From contig NC_060232.1 of assembly GCF_021155775.2 (NCBI RefSeq), positions 13,180,251 through 13,244,250 of the forward strand: DNA of 64,000 nucleotides. The letters are read 5' to 3'. Both the position numbers and the translations under genes were made by a program. The notes beneath the pieces were generated by a model. The model ran no database searches. It had not been told where the DNA came from and saw only the letters and a program-made list of their open reading frames with translations. Below are positions 50,406 to 60,829 of this stretch, in pieces. The DNA is from Neodiprion pinetum (taxonomy: Eukaryota; Arthropoda; Insecta; Hymenoptera; Diprionidae). Positions within the stretch are counted from its first letter, which is position 1; every line of letters begins with the position of its first letter.

Positions 50406-50411
50406 TTTATT
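50406..50411 (-). terminator. Candidate polyadenylation signal for the shootin-like gene
   Basis: AATAAA on the - strand, about 690 nt downstream of the stop codon at 51,101. Other weaker variants may exist, so the choice is tentative. Confidence 0.25.
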
Positions 50412-51100
50412 TATAAAAGAATATAATATGGTCATCGCGAACATACTTAAACGCAACGGCATTAATCTATATCGTGTTTAATACATCGACGGCAATTTCT
50501 TTCGCAAACCAATACAGCAAGAAGGCAGTTTCAGGATGTCAATAGCGCTACTTTTAAAAAAAATTCTTCATCACTTCGACTTGTGTTTCAGTATCCTATT
50601 TTCAATTCTTAGGAATCACACGCACGCAATTTTCTTTCCTTTGATCAGATCATTCTTATCCATAAAAAGGTCCGCCGTTACTAAATTGAAACAACAACAA
50701 CAAATATATCGCACATATTCACAAAACTCAGTAGCAAACATAAGTTTTTCTGCATTCGCGACATTTTTCACATTGAGTAACCATCTTAGGATATGGTTAC
50801 TTGATGTTTTTAATGAACATGTTACAAAAAATGTTAAACTCCCGTGCTTTCGGGACCAATATTCTCTTGCTGTAATACGTTTGTAACACCTATAATACTT
50901 AAACAAGTCTCAATGGCCCAAGTACAATTATATGTTCCGATACAAATACCGAAAATATCTTCAAGTAAATTAGTCTCATAGCGCGAATCCCATTGGCAAG
51001 CATTGGAACGTATCATAACTCGAAAAACGAGAGCGCATAGCCTTGACGAAAAAAAGAAATCATTTTTTCAATGACCAGAAAAGTGCCCTCGTTCTTGGTG

Positions 51101-54100
51101 CTACGCGGTTGACTCGGAAAATTTAAATGATTGTCGGGTGGGCTTGGCTCTCCGCCTCATCGTTCCCAAGATGGTCAGCATTTCTGAGACCGCAGGGGGA
51201 GCAGCTTCAGCTTCTTGCCTGCGTTTTCGCTCTTCGTCACGCTGTTTCTGAAATAATCATCATGATAATTGACCTTACTTATTCAAAAAAAAATAATTCA
51301 TAGTTTCTGTATCCGACGTCAATATAACATAAAGATTCACTGAGGGTTGACGACGCAAACGACGCTTGTCGGTAGATAGGCAACTGAAGTTACACCTGGG
51401 GTACCTGTTGCGTGTGAGATGTAACTTTGATTGCCTATCAGCCGACGAGCGTCGTTCGGTTCGCTAACCCACAAGGAATCTTCCAGGTATATATTTATAT
51501 GTATGTTTATACTTACGTCAGTCTGTTTTAACGTGAATCTCCCGCCCTTTATCTGGCTAATTACGTCGTCGATGGCTGGAATAAGCAGAAAGAAATATTA
51601 TGATAGTGTTGCATCAGGGCGTGAAAAGTTCGTGCAAGCTGCTCAGCTTTTAATTTGCTGCTCTGATTGTGAGCCGACATAAAGTGAAACACCTAATAAG
51701 AAATTATTTTTCTAATTAAATACGGTGATCTCCAATTCGTGTATTTTCCATCACTTGACGGCGTCCGCCGATAATTCGTAGTTCCATAATTCTTTTCAAG
51801 CATATTACACATGGAATAGTACAGTGTTTTGTTTGAAAACGACATGTTTTTCAACGTTGATGAATTTCTTTCAAAATCAACTATGATCTTATTTAATGAG
51901 AACGATAGGTTTCCAATGAAACATTTCAAAACCCGACCTCTGCTTCGCGCACTCGTGAGTTATCAACAGCACCATTTTACATCCCCCTTTAAGTTTTAAA
52001 ATCTGTCGCCGAAATATTTTTTTTAAACCTACGTTCCTCGAGACATTTCCAGGGCATTCCATTCGAAATGGAAGACCTCGTATTATATTGACGCATTAAT
52101 TGAAAGACGCATTAATTTTCAAACTCTTACCTGGTTGCTGCGCGACCGCAGCTGGTCTCTTATTGATACCAAGCATATTCTCCATGTCCGATAAGGCCGA
52201 ATTATTACTGTTTGTGTGGTTTTTCTCTCGCGTGAGTAGCTTGATCGTTGCGTTAGCCGATTCGAACATTGGCGGTGGGGGCGGAGGTGGAGGTAGCGGC
52301 GGCGCGGGCGGTTGTGCTGCTTTGGTCTCAAGGTCCTTTATCTTCTCCTCAAGTTCCTTGACAGTTTGTTCCAGTCTCTCAACCGAAAGTTCAGCACACT
52401 CTGACCTCTGTACCGCAATCTCCAGCTCAGTGTCCGCTAGCTTAAGTTTTTCCTCCAATATTTCGAACTCTACGTTTGATTCTCGCTCTTCAAGTTTCTC
52501 CTGGAGCGCCTGGACCTGCGCAACATGACGCTGCTGCTCCTCCTCCAGCGAACGCTTCAAGGATTCAACCTCCAAGAGGACGGCCAACAATCGCCCGTCA
52601 GAATCCGTCGCGATCTCCGCCAAGAGTAACGAGCTCTGATGCGCGAGAACATTGCGCTCTTTCTGCGCCTGTGCATTCAAATCAAATATGATTAGACGTG
52701 CTGTGGAAGCCTTCTTCGAGAGAAGAAAATTCACCATGAAATGTTTGGCTATCGCTCCAAAGTGAGACGAAATCAAAAATATTATACAATCGGACCACAA
52801 TTCTACGGAGTTCGATTCTCCGCACTCTCCATCCCTATCGCAGGAGTAGGGGTAAGTGGGTTCTATGGAATATTTGTTCCTCGTCAGTGGTTCCTCGATT
52901 CTGCGGAATTCGGTCCCAAGTTATCCGTAGAATCGAGGTCCGACAGTATTGTGTAACAATGAAGCAAACTCGTTCTTTTCGGGCCGAGCGTAAGTTTGCA
53001 ACATGAGTCGTGGGTGAGCACGCATATGAGTGGAAGGTGAGTATGCTTGTGCGAACCGGAAAATTGAGGTTAGGATCGCATAATGTCAGATTTGATTGCG
53101 ACAGCGCATGCGCGTAGTACGGAAAAGATCACTTTTAACTTCTAGGACTTAAAAGTGGTCCTTTCAGTACTCCGCACGTGCGCATTTACTGATTCACTTT
53201 ACCGTTATAAAAGTGGATACTTCAGAAGCGGAAACAGACATGAAAAAGGCGTGAAATATGCTCGTCTTATATAAAAAAGTATTTCGTGAACTGATGTGAT
53301 TTTGAGGAAGAACAAAAAAAAAAAACTTTAATATAATCTTCAGTAATGTTATTTGCTCCAGTGATGGTGAAAACAAATGAAACGACATCCTTACGAATGT
53401 GCAATGACTGAAAAACATTTCAACAATTGAAGAGAACGTTTGGTAGTTCTAACATTCAAAATACTTGAACTCTTAATCCAATCCTACTGTTTTTAAGCTT
53501 TTTTTCCGCAGCATAAAAATGTCTAGAGCATTCTGTCGTATGTTGGATATATATGATAGCTTCTCCCACATTTTACATAACGAACAAACTATGGAGAGGT
53601 CGGATATCGATTTGAATCGAACTATTTAATGCTCTTTAGCTCTCTTCAATCCGATTCAGGTTTCTCTGTACACGCGCAATAACATATTTTCGTCATGGCG
53701 TAATGTTCTATCGGTACGTGGCACTGCATTCGGCAAGATTTTGGCAATTTATTAGTGGTCCAATTTATGCCCTTGGATTAAACATGGATCACTCGATAAC
53801 ATCACTTATTTACTCAGTTGATAATTGATACGCGTCAATTCTTACCGGACAATGAGTCTGTACTTTGTGGATATGACATTGTGCCATAGTATAGCGCATG
53901 ACGTCAGAGGCAAGGATATTTAAATTGCAAATTGATATAAATCATATCTTGATTGATTCAAATTAGACGAAGCGTTGCAAACTTTGGCTAGCTCTAAAAT
54001 AGCAGCCAAGTAAGAATTCCAAAATATAGTTAGCAAATCCTGATGCAGTACCGTAGGTGGCATCGGGTGGACAATGAACTAACGATAAGCACTGACAAAT

Positions 54101-57100
54101 TTGACAAAATTACAACACGGGGAAGAAAATCTTTTGAGGAATGCAAAAGTTTTGAATTTTAGGGTGCCTAGACGAAAATTTTAAAAAACAATATTTTGAC
54201 CAAAAATTTTTCAAAAAGGATTCGTTGATTTTCGATTAAGAGGGAATAATTATTGCTGAGATTATAGCAACGAAGGTAACTCGTCTAATTACACAAAGGA
54301 GATCCTAAATTTTATAGACGAGTATTTTCTCCTTTTTTTTGTTAATATCATTGCTTGACTTTATTTACTATTACTCTATTACCGGATGGGAAGCAACTAG
54401 TTGATTTTTTTTTTTTTTCGGATTAGAACAAATATGAATGGATTTGAATTTTGATGTCATGATTCTTTCTTGAAATCTTTCAAATGATCTTCTCCATGCA
54501 CAGAAAATCGGTCTGAATTAGCTGGAACAACCCACCCATAGACGCTCGAAATAGAAGGGGGAAAAAAAGGTTACTGAAATTTACTTTCAATGATTTTATC
54601 CAGCCGTTATTATACTTCAAATAAATCACTCGAGCAAATCATCAATAAGGTATCATGCTGTGAATGGATCACTGGCAATTTGCAGTCAACGCTACTTATG
54701 GTGCAACATCTAGATGTTACTACATGCTTAGAGTTGATATTATTCGTTACTTACCTTGTCGGCTTCGATCTTCATATTCTTGGCGTTTTCTCTTTCCTTT
54801 TCACACTGCTCTTTCAGGGCTTGAACCTCATCAGCGACCATCCGGGTCACTCGTTCCATGTTTTCCCTCTGCTTCTGGAACTCCTTAATCTTAGCCTCAC
54901 CTGCAATAAATGAATAGTCTTAGTTATTCACAGATTACCACGTTCCCTAAAATGTAGATGCATCATCTGATGGATCTCAATCGCACCTTCCTCTCGAAGT
55001 GCTCTTTCCTCTTCGAGTTGTGAGGAGAGCAGGGTGACCTGTTCCTGGGCTTCGAATTCCTGAAGTTTTGCCGCATTCAACTCCGTCTGCAATCTGGCAA
55101 CGTCCTGGCTCAATTCTGAGAACACAATCACGATATTTTTATTTTTATTGCAATCCTGTCTTCGCTGACTTGCGCCAAATCTTAAATTTTTAATCCAGAT
55201 TCCTGTTGCAATTATTACAAATTACGTATCGACATTCTAGGTACTCAAGGTCAAATCAAGGGGGAGAGTCAATACTTAACGTTTCGGCCTTGAGAAAACT
55301 AAAAGAATACATTTATTCAATTATAATAAGCAAAAAAGAAAATATTGTAACACAATATTTTTTCCTTATAAGCGCTAACCGACAGATAAAACATCAAGAG
55401 AAATACAGTATGATAAACTTACAGTCGTTCAAGTAGAATCCGCTTAAAAACGGTGAAAACTTGAAGACCAAATTCAGGTTTAATCTGATGAATAGAACTC
55501 AGTTCTCCTCGACATTTGGTAATCACTTCAATTTAGCAATGTTTGGATTATAATGGATTGTGATGTGAGAGTACCACTAATCTGCCATTCATTACATTAT
55601 AACTTGGAATCCAGTGGATTTGAATAAGAGATCGACTTTTTCTGTCGTAAAGACATAACATTTATAAATTTCACAGTCTGTTTAGTAGGCGGTTTTTTTG
55701 TTTTAGAATTTAGTTTTGAAGTTTACACCGTTTTTAAGCGGTTTCTACGTAAATGAATGTAAATTTATTTTACTGTATTTCTCTTCAATTTCTGATATCA
55801 GCTTATCGCTTATGAGGAAAAAATATTGCGTTACCACATTTCCTTTTATGATTAGCGCGATTGAATAAATGCCTTCTTTTAGTTTTCTGAGGAGGGCTCC
55901 ACTCAGGGCCGAAACGTTAAATTTTGACTTTTCCCCTGTGTTTGACCTTAGACACCGAAAATATTTGTACATACTTCAAGATGAGGTCGACAAATTTGTC
56001 AAGATTACAAATTATATTTGCAATACCTCTGACGGTTTCTCGCAGCTGTTCCGTGTCATCGGAATTCGAATCAACTTCATCGGAGATATCGATGTCAATA
56101 TCGACGATACCTTCCGGGTTGACTTGGAGGAACTTCTGCGCGAGTACCTGGGACTTTCTTTTGAGCTCTCTGTTTTGCTTGTACCACTGAAATGAAAAGT
56201 GAATGCACGCGGTGTTAAAAAATAATAAGTTTTCAGTATTTATCAATTACCATTTTTGAATTACGTGTCAAATGCTGACAGGCACAATGTCGTGGATGTA
56301 ATGAGAAAAATCTTATTTATTAAGGTGACCAAAATATACCAATAAAATAGATATCGTTGTAGTAATGGTTTAAACATTGTCGGAATTACAAGAAAATGTG
56401 GTACAAGTAACTATTTAGTGTGACATTTATAGTTAATAATACTACATATTCTTGCTATACTCAGCAAAGTTTAAATCTGTTCATTTAGTTTATTGTTTTT
56501 TTTTTTTTCAAAGCAATAAGGCCTCAACATCAATCTATTGTTGTAACAACATAAACTTATCGTAATAGTTATTAAGAAATACACGGAAATGTAATCAATA
56601 CGAAAAAGCCCAGCAACACATAGTAGATTTTCTGCATATAATATCAGATTTCGTCACCATTGGTTATTGTTGATGAACGTTTTTTGGCTGAAAATTGAAC
56701 CGAAGATGACTGAACGGACCCAGCCGAAAGCTCGAAGTAAATAATGAGAACAAAACATTCATCAACAATGACAAACACTGACAAAATCTGAAATTATCAC
56801 AAAACCCAGGACACGAACTCATACGCATCATGGTATTTTTTGGTTACCATTACTATAAATAGTACCAAAAACTAGTCATTTCTTTTGATGCAATTTGCGC
56901 ACATTAAGGAAATCGAATGAGTATTGAATCGCAGAAAAGAATAAGTCTACGACGCAAAATCTAAACCGATTAACCCTTTGCGGCATGGCATCTCATATAT
57001 GAGACACCTTTTTTAAATCAGTTATTCAAGATTTACATTCAACTTTTGAAATATGGCTGTAATTTTTATTTTTTAATTTTTTCTGCATAAATGGACGTCT

Positions 57101-60100
57101 AAGATGTCAATGTTGATGTTTTAAGAAGAATTATGACGATTCCGCAAATATAATGAGCGCTACAAATAAACAAAGTGTTGGAAATGCTTGTTTTTACAGA
57201 GCACGTGTAATTGTCAAAAGCTCATGGGGACCAGAAAAGTGGAACTCGGTAATCTTGAGTTTTTTGGGTCGCTAAAAAAGAATCTGATGTCGAAGTTTCA
57301 AAATTAAAGATGGCCGATCCAATATGCGGGTCTGGAAATACAAAAATTGATCCTATTCGCTTGAAATTTGTGACTCGAGCGTTTTCGGGATCGTATTTGG
57401 TGACTGAGAAAACCCCTCAGTGTGCATTTTCGAGCCATTCCGACCACTTTCACATCTCCAGTCCGTCACGTTAGATCTGCCGTTTCAAATTTTTTTTAAT
57501 TTCTCAAATCTGACCTCATTTTTGAAATCAACGACCTCGAGAACCCTTGTATAGCCAATTTCAAGAAATTTGACTACAAGAAAAAAAAAATGCATGCTTC
57601 AAAGCGTTAAATCCTTTGTAGCGTCGTTGATGCTTTATTAATTATATTTTTTACTTGTGACGATGATGATTCATAGGTGTACCTGAGTAGCCTGTTGCAT
57701 CGCTCGGTGCATCGCTCCCGTCTCGATATCATATTGCCGTTTCAGTTGTTCGTATTCCTTGCAAACGGCTTCGGACACTATTCGAAGAAATAAAACGCAC
57801 AATTAATTTGTCTGCGAAGGTCGCCACGTCAGTTATACGTGAACTTTTGCCTCGACATACTTCACACGTGTAAGCGTGCATGTGCAATACGTCGTGCAAT
57901 GCATTTTACGCGCGCTGCACGGAACGCGTTAGTATTGTCGCAGGCATAACAACATTCGGATCGGACATATCAGCGAAGCTCTTGAATAAAAATTATGTAC
58001 CTGTTCGTAGCTTGTTCAGTTTCTCTTCATTGTCTACAACTTGTGCTTGCAAGCTATTGTTTTGCCTCTGAAGATGATTGTATTTTTTTTCCAAATCAGC
58101 GTGATCCCTCAGATCTGCAAAAATAATGTAAATAATCTTTATTTATATTACGATGGCGTCGCGATGGTTGATAAACACATTGACACGTATTATTGGTCGG
58201 ACAGCTTGGTGATGAAATACATATATTAGTGGTGATTGCAGACAATGAAACTCGTCTCTGGCCACACCCAATGCATGTCTTTTGACCAAGTCATGGTTAC
58301 GATCACACGTTATAAAACTCGAATCTCACTACCATTAAAACATCTCTCTGCACTTTTTTTCCTACCTAGAAAACAAATCCATTGTCTGCTGCAGTATTTG
58401 ACATTCTGCAAAATTTCGAATTTCCAATACACGCACCATGTACAAAAATAAAATGAGCAGGTTTCTAATTTTTAATTTTACTAAGTCTATCTTACGCAGT
58501 GTAAAATCTTGACTAAACATGACAATTGTATTTTGTTTAGTTACTATTTCAAGATTGAATCAGTGATGCATCGAAGAAAACTTTTACAGTTAGTGTAAAT
58601 TATACAAAGTAATAGCGGCGTGTCGTTTTCATTTTACACACATTTTTGATTTACAATCAATTTTATAAATACAGACTACAGTTATACAGTAAACATTTTT
58701 TCAATGTATGGGTATATTGTTGATTTGGTCAAGTATATTATACTGGAGCAGCTGTAAAAATATGTGTCATTCGAATACACCCAACTTTTAAAATACCTCT
58801 CCCCCCCTCCCCCCCGCCTCGCCTATTCGTCAGTCACTCGTACAATTGTTTAAATCTCGTCTTATGGTAGTCAGCACAGCGGTTGATTATTTGCAAAACA
58901 AATTGAGCAAAGAATTCTTACGATGGATTATAAACAAAATACCAATGAATTAAGGTATGCCAATTATGCAGCAGTAGTCAGTATTTACACTTGCCTTATT
59001 GATAAAAATATTTTTGCTGAAAAGAAAACAAACAATGTAATAACTGTATTTGTAATTTCATACTGGTTGAAACCATCGCACGTATGGAGAAGGTGTACAA
59101 CGTGAGTCAGTTTGGTAGCTACATAACACGATTATATGTCCCCGGTTTTAGCATATTTGGCATGATTCACCAGTACTCGAGCCCAACGGTCTGATTCAAG
59201 CGTCCGAACGCCAAGGCGCCGTTGTTTACACCTTCCAACTTTTAAAATTATTAACGCTCGAGTCTGGTTGAGTCGTTGTGTGCCGGACCACAAAACACCA
59301 ATCTGTCATGAAATATCTACGGAAGAATGAACAAGAGAAAAACTGTTGTAATTGTCCTTGCTTTGTTGTTTTCCTCGACATTGAAGTTGGCAATGAAATA
59401 TTGAACAAAAAGTTTCGATTTGAAGGAATTTAGTTTGCAGAACATGGATGAGCTTTCCTTTATTAAGCCTTATCAAATTTTAAATTATTCCGAAACAGCG
59501 AAATAAGGGGATTTCCAATGGCTGTACCATTACTTTAAAGTTTCGAACTTCATCCTCATGGTATCAGCTCCACGGCGATTAACCTATACTTTCATGCATA
59601 CGATTTCATACAACACAAATATTGCTACCACACGATCTTAAACGTGGAGTTTTGGGATCGGTAAAATCCTTCAAATTTTCCCGAAAATTGTCCGGTCAAG
59701 TCAACGATAAAAGAGTAACTGAAACACGGCTGTACTGTTATTTCGACCTTATAGGGATCATCGTTCGGTACCCACGAAGATGCAATCAAACAGTATGACA
59801 AAATGAAATTTTCGTTCCTTGAAATTCGCGTGTTTATAGTTCCTCTGGGTAACAGTCTTGATAAAAGACGCGATAATGACAATATACAACGAAAGCATTT
59901 TATTTTTACTTTCAATCAAACACAAGATCGGCTACTGCATGAAACTTTTTGTTAAACATGCTTTCCACGCACGTTTCGACATCCACTTAAATTGATTGAC
60001 GTCACCACGACAGAAACGGACCATCGTCGCATCGAATTTACAATTAGAGACATAATGATAAACGACACATAAGGTTCGATTTGAGGCAGTCTGTGTACCA

Positions 60101-60824
60101 CCGTGACGTATTTTATGAGACTCTGAATGAGGCTGGGGATCCTCATTCAATTCTTTTTATCACCTTTTTTCTTTCTTATTTGATAAAATTCGCGTTCGTG
60201 ACGTAACGTCTGAAAGTATTCAATCACTCGAGCACCGTTTAATTGCAATGCGGTAGATGCTTAAATATTCGTCCGTTTGCACGCGTAGCAATATTTGTGT
60301 GTCGTTCTACAACTAAGAAAATAATTCTCAAGTTTCTTACTAGATTCGCTCTTTTGCAGCAGCATCTTTCTCCGTTTTTCCGAGTCCTCGTACTTGGACT
60401 TCCACTTGCTCTCCATGAAGCTGTTACTTCTGTTTAGTTTCTTATCGCCTAGTTCCAGGGTACTCCTTATGGTCTCGACCCTCTTACCCTCCGTCGAGTT
60501 CGTTCTCCACATCGTCTTTTCCTCGGTATTTCTCGACTCGATTGGTGAATTTGAAGAATACGAACGAGACTTGTTGTTAGCCTGGACCGGTGAAGTATCG
60601 CCCTTTTCGAACGATGCTCGCTGAAGAGCGACAGAGGTCGTACGAGCTGGACTTCTCCGGTTTACCATCTTCTCCGGAGATTCTCTTCGTGCCGGTGGAT
60701 ATCGGTCCAGGAGTCGGACCGTAGAGGAAACCTTCGGCAGGGGGATGTGAGAGTGGGACGAGTTGCCAGATGGCGAGCGTGGCGGCTCCGTCGCCAAGAC
60801 GATCTCTAATTGAGTCTTGTTCAT
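51101..60824 (-). CDS. SHTN1: Shootin-1-like coiled-coil protein, nine coding exons
   Basis: Coding exons in transcript order: 60,824-60,341, 58,114-58,001, 57,777-57,683, 56,186-56,027, 55,115-54,987, 54,900-54,755, 52,668-52,131, 51,575-51,517, 51,247-51,101. All junctions are GT-AG and phases match, giving 623 aa. Residues 1-140 are serine/arginine-rich and disordered. Coiled coil runs from about 145 to 490, including NRELKRKSQVLAQKF, an acidic IDIDISDEVDSNSDD block and EFQKQRENMERVTRMV. A poly-proline tract spans about 496-509. The C-terminus has AIDDVISQIKGGRFTLKQTD and VSEMLTILGTMRRR. This order matches vertebrate shootin-1, a cytoplasmic clutch linking actin flow to adhesion molecules in growing axons. 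The acidic block, the proline run and the ILGT segment all align in place. An axonal role in insects is inference. ATG at 60,824 is the first in frame, five nt inside the exon after a TTGTTGCAG acceptor, so a non-coding exon lies upstream. Another proline-rich coiled-coil family is less likely. Confidence 0.85.
51344..51470. repeat. 127-bp hairpin element in the last shootin intron
   Basis: The left arm begins GGGTTGACGACGCAAACGAC and the right arm, in reverse, GGGTTAGCGAACCGAACGAC. Pairing continues through GATAGGCAA and AAGTTACA to a loop of about 20 nt. It is a compact MITE-like palindrome with no coding capacity. It lies between the last two coding exons without touching either splice site. 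Confidence 0.8.
52800..52940. repeat. Possible short inverted-repeat element in a shootin intron
   Basis: TTCTACGGA near 52,803 pairs with TCCGTAGAA near 52,925. Further GATTCT.CGGA words occur in both orientations between. It could be a decayed MITE. The arms are short and the boundaries uncertain. Confidence 0.35.
53104..53183. repeat. 80-bp perfect-shaped hairpin in a shootin intron
   Basis: GCGCATGCGCGTAGTACGGA pairs in reverse with GCGCACGTGCGGAGTACTGA. The stem continues through CACTTTTAA to a loop of under ten nt. GCGCATGCGC words recur near 50.0 kb, so the termini may belong to a small repeat family. Confidence 0.75.
55279..55300 (-). pseudogene. Deleted hammerhead core in the left arm
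   Basis: The left arm reads GTTTCGGCC then CTTGAGAAAAC on the + strand. The right arm has a further ~15 nt at this point, including the complement of CTGAGGA. The left ribozyme core is therefore lost by a small deletion. Confidence 0.6.
55883..55922 (+). ncRNA. Hammerhead-ribozyme-like motif in the right arm
   Basis: CTGAGGA at 55,887-55,893 is followed by GGCTC...GGGCC, which forms five helix II pairs including one G-U, then GAAA at 55,911-55,914 and CGTTAAA. All invariant core bases that can be read are present. Helix III is imperfect by eye. It occupies the same place in its arm as the motifs of the element at 44,335. Confidence 0.6.
56638..56797. repeat. 160-bp palindromic element in a shootin intron
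   Basis: About 45 bp at each end pair in reverse (ATCAGATTT, ATTGTTGATGAA and GTTTT segments). They surround a central CGAAGATGACTGAACGG...CAGCCGAAAGCTCG segment. The centre superficially resembles the GAAGATG...CGAAA phrases of ribozyme-bearing retroelements but lacks a proper hammerhead core. It is probably a small non-autonomous element. Confidence 0.6.
57270..57500. repeat. Dispersed repeat with GGCCGATCC core, copy 2
   Basis: Contains GATGGCCGATCCAATATG followed by CGTTTTCGGGATCG-type phrases shared with copies at 16,950 and 61,040. It lies in the shootin intron between exons 3 and 4. Confidence 0.5.
58115..60340. other. First coding-region intron of the shootin-like gene
   Basis: A 2.2-kb intron with a C-rich low-complexity run at about 58,799-58,818. 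Small ORFs on both strands have no domain signals. No inverted-terminus element was recognised. Confidence 0.5.
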
Positions 60825-60829
60825 CGTAT

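Larger units (their letters stand above)
55225..56003 (+). mobile_element. RT-less Penelope-like element: inverted pseudo-LTRs with hammerhead core
   Basis: Two inverted arms (about 55,237-55,470 and 55,712-55,958) pair at roughly 75-80 percent by eye; both even share open frames reading VTQYFFLIS. A spacer of about 240 bp contains no reverse transcriptase. A one-sided tail of about 45 bp follows the right arm. An 11-bp direct repeat, ATTACAAATTA, flanks the element (55,214-55,224 and 56,004-56,014). This layout repeats that of the Penelope-like element at 44,335, but the arm sequences belong to a different family. The element lies antisense within a shootin intron. Confidence 0.8.

Noticed and set aside
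52100..52528. 142-codon + strand frame rich in serine and glycine
   Set aside because: It is the antisense shadow of shootin exon 7; its glycine run is the complement of the poly-proline tract.
52669..52800. Extension of shootin exon 7 upstream to an ATG at 52,800
   Set aside because: Exon 6 ends in phase 0 and the AG at 52,669 restores the coiled-coil alignment. The extra residues do not fit the family.
55206..55972. Two similar ~75-codon frames as a gene family
   Set aside because: They are the same sequence in the two inverted arms of the Penelope-like element, not separate genes.
59950..60000. GTCGAAACGT on the - strand as another hammerhead
   Set aside because: There is no CTGANGA and no helix II upstream.
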